A program made the position numbers and the translations under genes. Positions 10,572-21,549 of a DNA stretch of 64,000 nucleotides are shown here, piece after piece. Every line of letters starts with the position of its first letter. Positions within the stretch are counted from its first letter, which is position 1. This DNA is from Oxytricha trifallax (taxonomy: Eukaryota > Ciliophora > Spirotrichea > Sporadotrichida > Oxytrichidae): contig ARYC01019105.1 in NCBI GenBank assembly GCA_000711775.1, forward strand, positions 1-64,000, in the 5' to 3' direction. The notes below the pieces were generated by a model. The model did no database searches. It worked only from the letters and a program-made list of their open reading frames with translations, and was not told the DNA's origin.

Positions 10572-11967
10572 TGATGGCGAGGCTGTGTATTGTTAGTGGT
10601 CATCCATTACGTTTGAGTAGGGGTCTTGCATGGAGTATAGCTAGAGATACAGTTAAGAATAAAACTTTAAAATGATTAATGTTAATAAAATGTTTAAATA
10701 CTGACCTTTGAGATTTGGTAGCTTTCTGTTTTGTGATAGGAGCCCTTATATATATATGTACTTCGTGTAAAAAATGAAAAGCAACCAAATTCCTATAATA
10801 ATTAATTAAAGATTTGAATTTAAATTAAACTTTTATCAACTTCCTATTCAAATTTAAATTATACTTTTATATAATTGATTCAAAAATTTGTAGGTAAACC
10901 TAGATATGTTTTATCAATAATTAAAGTCAATGCAAAAGTTCACTGAGGAAAAAATATCTCAAATTAATCATTAATTAATAAAGAGAAGCTTTTATAATCT
11001 AATCAAATGAAGATCGATGCTATTGCTGGTTAAAAGAAAAGAAATGAGATCATTATGACCAAAAGGAATAATATAGGAAACTTTATGCTTTTAAGAGATA
11101 AAATTTTTCATTTATTTAAATCTAATATCTATTTAAAAACAGTCTTTCTACCTTCTCTCGTACAAATTGTTGTCTTTATTTATTCTTACTCTAATACAGC
11201 TATTTTGAAACAAAGTCAACTGCGTTTATTAGCAAGTCAAGCATAAGGTAAAACAGCAGTAGTCTCTTGAAGTGAGCCTTGATTAAATTTTATATAATTC
11301 TTTAATGTTTAAATTTTGGGCTATAAGAAATGTAATAAACAGGAGAATTATTTTTCTATTCATATTATTTCCTAGTTAGTTTATTAACAGAGATGTAATT
11401 AGAAAACAAGACGATCCGTTCTCTCTTAGTTTATTTAAAAGCTCTATGCATTGAACTTCTTTAGTTCAAAATTAAACGAGGATGTTAAACATAATTTTAT
11501 AGCCATGTATCATTAATTATAAATCATAAAAACAACAGAGACAACTTTAATAATTTTAGACATGGACTGCTTTGATTTCATTCTTAGCATAATAAATTAA
11601 TAAAAATATTAAAGTTAAACAAATATGCATAGCGTATATAAACTTGAAGTCATTATAAATAGCCATCTCCATTCAATCACTTGGATAGTTTCAATTATTC
11701 GATAGAATTACTGTGAAAACTTTGTTTAATTTAAGGGTAATGCCAAATATTATAATTAAAATAAAAAACTTAAAAAGAAGTGGGGCTTAACTGTTTAAGG
11801 AATTCAGGCAAAAAGCTTGGATGTGCTGGCCTAACAGTCTATGCTAATACTTGTACCGCACCCTAAGCCTAGCAATAACTCGAAATATTTCTCACCGTAA
11901 ATATCCCCTAAATTTCGCGAATTTCTATTTCTCATTTGAAAATTGGTCTTATTCATCTTCAAAAAAA
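10572..11967. other. AT-rich DNA without a supported gene
   Basis: About 1.4 kb. A Leu/Phe-rich reading at 11055-11246 continues through TAA for a few codons but has no support beyond being open. Short inverted AAATTTAAATT motifs occur around 10810-10870. No other structure seen. Confidence 0.4.
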
Positions 11968-12042
11968 TATAAGACCTCAACTATACTTTATAAATAAGAT
12001 CCCTAAGACATCTGATAAGAAGTTATGGGATTTTAATGGGGG
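11968..12042. repeat. Decayed TBE-type terminal repeat (right-end orientation)
   Basis: ATAAGACCTCAACTATA at the inner side matches the TBE repeat at about 6143-6160 at 16 of 17 positions. The tip, GGGATTTTAATGGGGG, is a degraded G4T4 block. It may close an old element that holds the 6.3-10.6 kb genes, or be a relic. Confidence 0.5.
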
Positions 12043-12099
12043 AAATCAACAGTATGTTTTGATGATAATTGTAATTAGAGATCTGATATGGCTATTACT

Positions 12100-15000
12100 A
12101 ATTTCTTAACTACTGAAAAATGGCATTTTGCATCATTAAAAGAAAATTTAAATTAATTTGATAAAAAGTTATCACTAGCAGTTTCAGCATATTATAAAAA
12201 TGAACAATAAAAATTATATTTATAATAAAATATCGTAAATTGTATTTAAAAATTAATATAAATATTTAATTTTATTCATTTATATAAACAGAATTTAAAT
12301 AATTACTAGCATTTTGTAAATTATGAATCTACAATTTTAATATTGCCTAAGTTCAATTGATATGAGAAAATAATTTAAATTTAATTATCATTAAATAATA
12401 AATTTGCCAAATAGGAATCCTTGACATTATGATATTTGATAAGCAAGGAATTTGATTATACTAGTTGGGGTACTATTTAATCGTATGCCTGTAGTGAGGT
12501 ATTTATTTTAAAATTTTAAAAGATTTTTTAAGTTAATATTAAGGCAAAAACTAAAGGTCATATATCAAGCTTAGTGATGTAATTAATTGTACCCCCTGTA
12601 GCAAAGTCCAGCTAAATTTATTTAGTAAATAAGTATAATTTACTTCATATTATAATTTGATTGATTTCCAAAATCATTATTATTAATCACATTTTTGATT
12701 ATATGATTAAATTTAATTAAATTCTATTATTTCTAAATTTTATATATCAATCACTCATTAAAACTAAATCTATTGCTAATAATTTTAATTATTATAATAC
12801 ACTCTCTGGCAAAACGGATGGGGAGTTCATTTCAGGCACTAATGCGATGGTCAAGTAATTTATTTTTTTTAAGCTTAACTAGATCCTAGAGGATAATTTG
12901 GACAAAATCCATTAAGATTTACTAACTCATCCAAGTTCATGGTTGGTGCTTTCAAATCTGTTATATATAAATCTCTCAAAATATACAACTTCGCGAAATT
13001 TAAATCACGCTTACATTATAATTTTATTAGCAATTTTCTAATAAAAAAAAGATTTATTATCTTATTAATGGAAATTTGTCGATGAAGGCAGGGTGGCATA
13101 TATTAATAATGCAGCTGGCTGTACAAAACTAGGTAATTAAGCCTAGTGTAGTTAATGTCCAGCGGAAACAAAAATAAAATAAATTAATAATTTAAATTTA
13201 AATTAAACTAAGACATGCTTAAGTTTTTATATTACAAATAAACTATTTAATTAATAGAAATTATTTATTTTCAAATTTTATAGTTATTAGCAATAAAAAA
13301 ATAAATAAAATTATTACAAATCAAAAAATATTCTTGTTATTAATTTAAATATCTATAAGAATAAAGAAATATTTTTATTTTATCTTGAGTTTTGTTAATA
13401 ATTTTTTTCTGTATAAAATGTTTAATTATTGATAATAAAGCTAATTAAGTCATTTGATCGTGAACATAACAATTTAATGATTTAATGTATAGTTATAGTA
13501 CTTAGATATAGTCTTAATAACCTCATTATCAGCTCATTTTCCATCATCATGTTAATCATGATCTATTGAGCTTATCTCGAAAGTGTTTCTCGTTCACATC
13601 TTCACCTTTTCTAAGCGTCAATAAAAATGGCGATTCATGATCATACGTTCAAACTTTAGGCACATCTCGATTTAAAAATGCTAATCTCATGATCAGTTGA
13701 CAGGGAGGTTCTCCATTTATTAAGTGAAATTTTAATAAATTAGACATTTTAATAAATTAAATCAGGCAAGGTCTTAAATAATAAGTATTAGTTTAAAATT
13801 AATTAAATTATAAAGTTATAAGGATATGGTGACATACAGGGGCCCGAGGCTGGAGACATTCTGATAAAGCTTTCTACTACACTAAGGCCTACCGAGGGCA
13901 GGTAGGGGGTTGCTGGGCGCAACACATGAGTGGCCAGTCGGCGGGGTTCAATCTGTCAGATCCTAGACTCTTCGAGTCGTCTGCACGCTAAGGATTTCCT
14001 TGCATAGATGAGCTTCCTGGCTTGAGTTCAAATTCCTAGGTAATAGGGAGCAGGATGAGGGTACGCTCTGCCTTCAAAAGTGAGAAGACGGAACCATCGA
14101 AGCCAACGATAAGGATTTTTCTCCCACACCGGGTTAGGGTACTAAAGCTACCACAGCGAAAGGACAGGGATTATGTTTCCCAGCAGCGGTGGGACCGATA
14201 AGCGTTTTTCTCCACCTTCTATCACCAAATCGAATACCACAAGCTCTGTCGTGGTGACATCTTGATCTGGGAGAAGACTAGGCAATAGCGAGATTGGTTT
14301 TTTCGGAGTTTTCTACTTTACGACTGCCACGTCACAGAAGTTTGCCACGTCAACTCACTCAGATACGTCTACGTCACGACTAAAATGATGGTTTGATTTT
14401 AGTATTAAACAGTGATATGTTAAATTTATTTGATTTTAAATCATTCATCATCATGTTTAATTTTTAATGATAAAAGTCTTAACTAGCAATTTTAATCCCT
14501 AACGATTTTTAAATTAATTTTAAACTAATACTTATTATTTAAGACCTTGCCTGATTTAATTTATTAAAATGTCTAATTTATTAAAATTTCACTTAATAAA
14601 TGGAGAACCTCCCTGTCAACTGATCATGAGATTAGCATTTTTAAATCGAGATGTGCCTAAAGTTTGAACGTATGATCATGAATCGCCATTTTTATTGACG
14701 CTTAGAAAAGGTGAAGATGTGAACGAGAAACACTTTCGAGATAAGCTCAATAGATCATGATTAACATGATGATGGAAAATGAGCTGATAATGAGGTTATT
14801 AAGACTATATCTAAGTACTATAACTATACATTAAATCATTAAATTGTTATGTTCACGATCAAATGACTTAATTAGCTTTATTTATTTTTAAGCAACTTGT
14901 TTTAATGAGTTTAAATATCTAAACATTATTTTCTAAGTGAGATATAAAATTATAATTAATTAAGAGATTTAGATAATTGTTTAAGACAAAAGAATAAAAA

Positions 15001-18000
15001 AATCAAGAAATCAACAATTCTAGTAAATATATATATTAATATAATAATATAGAGTAGAGAAGAGAAGAGAGTAACTAAAAGGGAATGTATAATTATTAAT
15101 CAATTTATAATTAATTAATTATTATTAGAAATGGAGTTTCACCCTGTTGAGCCATCAGAACATTGAATATGTCAAGGCAAACATTCAAGACAAGGTAAGC
15201 TTTTATATCAATACTCTTTATAGTGCTTCCTGAACTCTAGATCTTGATTGAGTAGAGCTTGACTGGTCTCGATAAATTCTTCCCATACACAGTCGGATAT
15301 AGACACAGACAGTACAGTGTGGCAGTTCAGAATTTTGGCACAAAGGCCAGGAGATTGAGGGAATTGAACTAGGCTGCTACCACTTTCACCACAAGTCCTA
15401 AATGGTCAATTCCCAGGACCAGCCAAGCCCGAATCTGTCTAATATAATATTATTATTAATTTGTTCTAAAAATATTCTGTTAGTATACTTCAGGCTATAA
15501 CTTCGGTGTCTACCTGAAAATAGAGTGTTAGATAGGGGCATATCCCTCGCCTCCAGTTATTATCGATAATTTTACTTTTATTTTTGTTATTTAGTCTTCA
15601 TCGTAGGTTTCCAGAAATCGTCTTTGCACTTTTAATGCAGGAGTTTTAAGTGGTTATCTTAATGTCGTAAGCATTGAGATCCTTAGAGTTGAAGTCATCA
15701 TTAATTCACAAAAAAAATTAAAGAATTAGGCTTCAGAGCCAACCTTCTGTCTTTTTAGCTACTGAAGCAATGGCTCCTCCCTAGGACCTATTCTTTTGAC
15801 CACATCAGCTTTCTTTTTTCATTGATAGTCTAACCTCTCTAATAGTAAATAATAATAATCATATTTTTACAGTTAATTTATTTTATAAAATATTTTAGTT
15901 TAAGATATTGTTTCTAAAATATTCGATTAGATTTTTTCATAATTATATGAAGTAGTAACTTCCTTTGAATAATTATCATGAAACTAAATTTTTAAATTAA
16001 ATTTAATGCATTCTTACATAAATTTATCAAATTAAGTAACATTTAAAAAACAAGGAAGAATGTAATTTATTGATAAAAAATGATATAATAAATAAAAATT
16101 AAACTTTTGATTTTAATCAATATAATCAATTTTAGAATTAAATTTCAAAGATAAATTTATTTATATTTATCTTTAAAATACATGCTTGAGTATGTGTAAA
16201 TTGAATGAATATGGAGAAAATTGTGACAAATGTCACTCTTTCTGCGGAATGTGTGATGGACCTACAAAAGATGACTGTATCATATGTGCTAGAACTGTGT
16301 CTCCAGCAAATGTTTTCTATAGTTAAACTTTTGGAAATTGCACTTGTGTTTCCGGCATGTACTACAAGTCATTTTACTATTATTAAATAAAAAAGAATAA
16401 TTGTTAAGACTTTTAAAAGTAATATCACAAATATAAGAGTTATTATATAATATAAAATTTCATCAACTGACAAATGCGAAGTATGTGACTCTGCATGCCA
16501 AGAATGTTTTGGACCAACAAACAAAGAATGCTTGACTTGCAAGCCAACCAAAATATTTCATCCCGGTACTAATTGTGTTAATGATTGTACAGATATATAT
16601 ATATATTAATAATTTTTAAATATTTTTAATACAATAATTATTAAAATTAACATTCAACTATTAAAGATCCCATCGTAGTGGGGACATCAACTTAAGGTTA
16701 TTACAATAAATCAGAAACCATCTAAGGAACTGCTACTTAAGTATGTTCGAAATTAAAAATATAGTAATATGGTAGATATATTACTATTTAAAATTAAAAA
16801 AATAATATTAACTAAATGTCATCCATATTGCAGTAAGTGCAATGGTCCATTAAGTAACAATTGCTAAGCATGTCATAATGGATTTTTTCTTCAATAAAAA
16901 CTCACAAATCTTTTTAAATATAAATCAAATATGATATATTAAAAAAATTTTTAAAATTTACTAAAAAGTATGCATTTCAAAAAATAATTGAAATTAATGT
17001 TAGTTTAATTTTATTCTTCTTTTTCAATGTGGGAATTCTTTATAAATCATAAAAATATTAGAAATCTTAAATTAAAATTAAAATAATATTGTATTTAATT
17101 TTACATTTTTACTTAAAAAAGGGTACTAAAAAATTAAGCAAAATATTTTTGATAATATTTTATAGAGTAAAATGCCCATAGAGAAGAATGTTTTTTCTCA
17201 AAAAATTATTTTAATGACAAAACTTATTTCTAATTCATTTGAAGTTTCATTTTAATTATATTCAAAAATAATTATTTTGGTAATACTACATGCTTAACTT
17301 TGAAAGGCTAAAATCAAATAGATTTTGAGTTAAATTTATTTTAAAAGTAGAATCCTCATTTATTTTTCAATTTATTATTAATAAAAAACTTATATTGAAA
17401 TAAGGCTTAATTTTTGCTTGAATATATAGCATTTATCATGACTCAATATAATGAGAGTAAATTAATATTTACAATTCTCACTAAGAATAATTTCATAAAA
17501 TATTAAGGAAGAAAACAAATTTAACTTTAAAATATAAAATAATTAAAAACAAGATACATTCTGACAACTTAATTTCTTTAAAATTAAAAGAGAAATATAG
17601 AATTGTTTTAATGAACGTAAAATTGAAAACTTGAACCTATTTCTATATTTTCTTTCAGAATTTAACATAACATTATAAATACTTTTTTTTCTAGAATAAG
17701 ATAAATGTTAAATTTTAAATATATATACAAATTAAAATCTAATTAATAAATTATTTGTGATTAAATCTACTAGTGTGTGCTATGCTACTTGTCCTGATGG
17801 GTAATATCCTGATAGCACTACAAATAAATGTGTAGCTTGTCACACAGACTGCATTTTTATTCAAAAAACGACAATTTTGTAAAATTGTATCCATAAATTA
17901 TTTCTTTTTATTTTACTATAAATAATTTCAAGAATGTATTAATATTATCACTAAAATATTCAAAACTCTTAAATTCCTTAAACCCCTTTGATTCATTTTA

Positions 18001-19330
18001 GATTGGAAAAAAGTACTTAAGAATATAGATATCAAGTTTAATTGCTAAAATAGAAATTGTGAGAAAAAAATATTGATTAAAGAATATTATCTTATCAGAA
18101 ATTAAAATTGATTCCAGCAGTATAAAAAACATTAGTAGGATTATTAAACTTTGAAACGAAAACCATCTCTACAAATTAAAATTAATTTTTAACCATCTCT
18201 AAAAATTTTAGCCAACAAGATAAAAAAGTTTCCTCAATCAACAACTGGTAAGTATATTTATCTGTACTTTATTCATTTCCTTCTCTATTTACCCTTATTT
18301 TCAGTCTTAAATGAATAAAGGAGTTTTATTTATAAAACTTAAACTTTATTGGCGGAAAAAAGTTAAGTCTTGATTCTCTTTTTTTCGTTAATTAATTGCA
18401 CTCTGCCTATTTAATTATCAAGCTCTAGAGCCTAAAAAAAAATAAAAGATATTATCTTAATATAGTTGTATAACTTTCTTCTCAGTCCATGTATTTAACT
18501 GTGATGATTTTAGAATTTTAACAAGATAAAAAAATGAACGTTTCTACTATTTTGACTAAATATATTTCACTCCATTTAAAATGAAAATTATGAAATTTTA
18601 TTTCTTAATATTAGAGAAAGAAGAATAAAAAATGTATATTGTATTTCTCTAATGTTAATGTTCTTTATTTCGAGAATAATATTATATGTCTCCTATTGTC
18701 ATTAAATGAAACTTATTTAATTGTATTTACAAATATTGATATAGTAAGAAGGTATTAGAGGCTCTTTATTTCATAAAGTTATAGTTATATTCTTCTCAAT
18801 TTCTTTATTTAAAACACTTATTTTTTAAATAAAAAATCTACCTAAATATATTTTGTAATTACAATAGTCATAATAAAAATCCAGTTCTATAATTGAATTA
18901 TAAATAAATTAAAATTAATCATAGTACAAACAATATATAATAGTAAATTTATCGATTCTAATTAAGATATAAATTTAAATAATTTAATCTCCAAAGATAA
19001 ATTATTTATATATCTAAAATGATAAAAAGACTATTAAATTTTAAAATAGAGAAAAAGGAAAAAAATAATTTTATATAATTCGAACATTGTCATTTGCTAC
19101 TAATTTATTATAAATAAAAATAATTATATTTATTAAGATTTAAATTTTTTAAAGGAAATATTTCAAATATATATTTTAAATAATCTTAGTAGGAATAATT
19201 TATTTAATAAAATTTATTCAAAAAGTTAAAATTGTAACACAGACTGCAAGACATGCACAGCAGGAGCCAAGATTAAAAATTTATTTACTCTTAATATTAA
19301 AACATGTGGTAAAAATTTTAATAATATTTC
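12100..19330 (+). CDS. Paralogue C of a giant LamG/Cys-rich receptor-like protein, 3' half missing
   Basis: Recognised by comparison with copies A and B. Pieces in order: NCTPCSKVQ (about 12577), NTLSGKTDGEFISGT (12793), FGQNPLRF...KIYNFAKF (12890-13001), KFVDEGRVAYINNAAGCTKL (13071-13165), CLSMCKLNEYGENCDKCHSF (16182-16372), STDKCEVCDSACQECFG (16460-16600), DPIVVGTSTQGYYNKSE (16670-16760), KCHPYCSKCNGP (16815-16910), YATCPDGQYPDSTTNKC (17765-17853) and KTCTAGAK (19249-19270). The Cys-rich part has the CxxCxxxC spacing of furin-like/growth-factor-receptor repeats. The GAAATTT pointer (12995/13071) and a 12-bp pointer (17842/19237) give in-frame joins. After GGAGCCAA (about 19268) the homology stops: no later repeats, membrane region or stop follow before copy A starts. 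Upstream segments were not resolved. It may be a truncated duplicate, or part of a scrambled gene continuing elsewhere. Confidence 0.7.
13002..13077. other. IES in copy C, pointer GAAATTT
   Basis: GAAATTT at 12995-13001 and 13071-13077 flanks AT-rich DNA. Removing one copy plus the insert (76 bp) joins NFAKF to VDEGRVA in frame, matching the order in copy B. Confidence 0.8.
13436..14882. mobile_element. Foldback element, arms ~370 bp, GC-rich core
   Basis: The arm 13436-13806 is nearly exactly repeated in reverse at 14511-14882 (for example GTCATTTGATCGTGAACATA at 13448 returns inverted near 14850). The core, about 13830-14400, is strikingly GC-rich for this region, with CACGTC-type repeats (14325-14380) and no long ORF. 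It resembles a non-autonomous long-TIR/foldback element that has captured unrelated DNA. No transposase is visible. Confidence 0.85.
15131..15195 (+). pseudogene. Ubiquitin-like gene fragment, frame-broken
   Basis: Across two frames the DNA encodes VEPSEH and then IEYVKANIQDK, which line up with the ubiquitin stretch VEPSDTIENVKAKIQDK. The slip falls in GAACATTGAA, where a base or two is missing. The match ends at GACAAG followed by GTAAGC, a good splice donor, so it may be an exon end. Ubiquitin itself is a small conserved protein tag; this 65-bp relic cannot encode it. Confidence 0.6.
15224..15460 (+). CDS. Possible exon, unassigned
   Basis: After an intron-like GTAAGCTTTTAT..TTTATAG (about 15195-15223), a frame reads VLPELQILIEQSLTGLDKFF, then YTVGYRHRQYSVAVQNFGTK and TTSPKWSIPRTSQARICL. 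GC is higher than in the flanks. It does not continue ubiquitin. It could be captured DNA inside the IES. Confidence 0.3.
15461..16181. other. Mixed AT-rich IES DNA
   Basis: A moderately GC-containing stretch (15480-15830) is followed by very AT-rich DNA. No frame or structure could be supported. Confidence 0.35.
16911..17764. other. AT-rich IES DNA in copy C
   Basis: About 850 bp of very AT-rich DNA between two Cys-rich MDSs; no coding or repeat structure seen. Pointer not identified. Confidence 0.5.
17854..19248. other. IES in copy C with 12-bp pointer ACACAGACTGCA
   Basis: ACACAGACTGCA occurs at 17842-17853 and 19237-19248. Removing 1395 bp joins CHTDC to KTCTAGA, giving CHTDCKTCTAGA, the same order as CHADCKTCTGP in copy B. 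The insert is very AT-rich with no ORF. Confidence 0.85.
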
Positions 19331-19488
19331 TATTTGGTCAGTAGCTTTAGGTAAATTAATCATTTAGAATAATTAACGATATGTAAAACTAATTAGTGAC
19401 TTCTTAAATTTAATAATCAAGGGAGTAAAGCCTCATCTCACTGCTCTCTTTAATTCATTTCTAAAACATTTTTTCTTTACATCATTAA

Positions 19489-20105
19489 TCAGCTGCATTT
19501 TTTTATTTCCTATTTCTTCCACATTTTGTCTTTTCTGAACGTTTCTCTGTCTTTTTTCATGGTAGCTTCCATCTCTGCCTGAGGATTATTTTGGATGGTT
19601 GTGGTTCTAATTTATCTATGAATATTCAGCTTTCAAGCTCGATCAGATAATTTTTTATTCGCTTCTATTTAGATCTTCTTATATCTTCACACTCCTGTTT
19701 CAGCACTGATTGCTTCTTGTTTGCCTTAATCATTTCTTTCCATTAGTCCCATAATTTATTTGAATATTTGATTCTGCTCCAAATCCATCTCCACTTGCTT
19801 CCATATCAATAAGCTTTTATCTAAGATTTTGATTTTGCCTATTTTTCCTAGATTGCTAAACCAGATCTTCCAATCTCCATTTTGTCATAGCCGACCTCTC
19901 AATTAAAAATTAGATAGTATCTCTGCATGCTAATCCAGTCACTTGAAAATATCTAAAATATTAGATTACCTTCTTATAAAAAGCCAAGGGATTTAATAAA
20001 AGTATAGCTATAACTTCATAATCTTAATGGTCTTTAACTTGATTTGCTTCAATTTTTTGGCCTCTATCTCAATTTTAAATCTTGGCCCCACAGTCTCTGT
20101 AGCTT
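19489..20105 (-). CDS. Possible minus-strand coiled-coil coding DNA, frame unclear
   Basis: Less AT-rich than its flanks, with Lys/Glu/Gln-rich readings on the minus strand such as KIEIEAKKLKQIKLKTIK and KKQSVLKQECEDIRRSKQKR. More than one frame is open because TAA/TAG are sense codons, and TGAs split each, so exon structure is uncertain. It lies between the end of copy C and the next foldback. Confidence 0.35.
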
Positions 20106-20298
20106 TAATATTTTTTTTAAATATAATTTTAATAATCTATCAATTATTGCTATAAATTAGTGAATAGTATATATAAATAGTTAGGATTTTTTTAATATTG
20201 CTAAACTATAAATGAATTGTGAAAATTATTTTAAAATAAGTAAATGTTATTCTTAATTATTGGTGATTAACAATGTCAATTTCTTGTCAATGTGGTAC

Positions 20299-20507
20299 TT
20301 GTTCGATAATGAATTTAAGATAATTTGGACTTTATTAGTGGAGATACTAATTTATAACTTTCCTTAAATTAGATAAGTCAACTTTAATTTTGGGTAATTT
20401 GTATAGTTAATTTTAAAAAAAAATTAAAGTCGACTTATCTATAATAGTACCTCTAAAACTATAGTCCTGTTAGTTTTAAATTCGATATCGAACAATTACT
20501 ATAAAAT
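20299..20507. repeat. Small imperfect hairpin element
   Basis: TTGTTCGATAATGAATTTAA (20299) returns inverted near 20488-20507 with two mismatches. Inside, GATAAGTCAACTTTAATTTT pairs with AAATTAAAGTCGACTTATC. About 210 bp in all, with a loop of some 30 bp. Confidence 0.6.
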
Positions 20508-20540
20508 TTGCTTTTGGACAAAGTTAAATACCATTAATTT

Positions 20541-21385
20541 AGGTTAATAAGATAGAATTTGTGAATTGATAGAGAATTTTTTGAATAAATGCATAAATCG
20601 CTTTAAATATAGTTCATTAGAAGCTATTTAAGACTTGAGTGGTACTAGCCAACACTCATAAAGGCCTCATTGTCCTCATCTTTTTCTAAAAAAAAAGCAT
20701 CGCACCCAGTGGAGCAGTCTTAACAAGATATTCTACTCTATTCGTACCGTTACCAGTGTCAAATTCCAATTGTAAGCGAACAGTTGCCCATACCTCGTCC
20801 ACATCCTGGCTCAATCGCAAATATTCAAAAATGCTGTAGACGAAGAAGTTTCCATTGTGTTTAGTAGGAAATTATTAAAATCGAGAGTTGAATAAATTAA
20901 ATTAAAAGATTAAAACTTTTAAAGTTTAAATGATAGAATAAATTTGTCAGAATTGTTTTAATATATAGAGAATTTCAATTATAGTGTCTTAATTAATTTT
21001 AAACAGCAATTTATTAATTAAACTTAGTTATTTAATTTATTCAACATCTCGATTTTAATAATTTCTTCTAAACAAAAGAAATCTCTTCGCCTTCAGCATA
21101 TTTGAAAATTCGCGAATGAACCAGAAGTGACAGGTATGGACAAATACTTCACTGAACAATGGAAATTTGACACTGGTAACGGGTACAAATCAGAGCAGAA
21201 TACCTTGAGAAGAATAATCCACTGCGTGCAATGCTATTTAAGTAGAAAAGATGAAGAGAGAACGAAGGCCCTTAAGAGGTTGGCTAGTACATCAAGTCAA
21301 AAATAGCTTCTAATGAACTATATTTAAAGCGATTTATGCATTTATTCAAAAAATTCTCTATCAATTCACAAATTCTATCTTATTT
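20541..21385. mobile_element. Foldback element carrying two diverged coding copies head to head
   Basis: The outer arms 20541-20625 and 21301-21385 are near-perfect inverted repeats. The inner arms (to about 20900 and from about 21036) are diverged but still pair, e.g. AATTATTAAAATCGAGAG with its inverse at 21050. On the plus strand the right arm reads EQWKFDTGNGYKSEQN and RKDEERTKALKRLASTS. The left arm on the minus strand reads LQLEFDTGNGTNRVEYL and KKMRTMRPLRVLASTTQ, so both derive from one coding fragment. Family not recognised. Confidence 0.7.
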
Positions 21386-21549
21386 ATTTTTTTAGAATAT
21401 TTTACTAATCAATAATTCTTCTCCAATAATTAATTATTTTATAAAAATACATTCTAATAAATGATGTTTAAAAATAAAAAAGGTCTGGTCTCCAAATTAT
21501 CGTTGCTATTTTCACTCTTAAATATGCTTTAAGAGAGTAATTTAAATTC

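Larger units (their letters stand above)
13166..16181. other. Large (~3 kb) candidate IES in copy C
   Basis: It separates CPAET from CLSMCKLNEYG, neighbours in the homologous stretch of copy B. An ACA repeat at both edges gives an in-frame join, but a 3-bp pointer is weak evidence. It contains the 13.4-14.9 kb foldback element, a ubiquitin-like fragment and other exon-like DNA. Confidence 0.5.

Noticed and set aside
11055-11246. Phe/Leu-rich ORF as a membrane protein
   Set aside because: Its composition is what A/T-rich DNA gives by chance; no start context, homologue in the window or splice support.
13920-14060. tRNA-like A and B box words in the foldback core
   Set aside because: TGGCCAGTCGG and GAGTTCAAATTCC are present, but no acceptor stem or cloverleaf could be drawn, so no tRNA is called.
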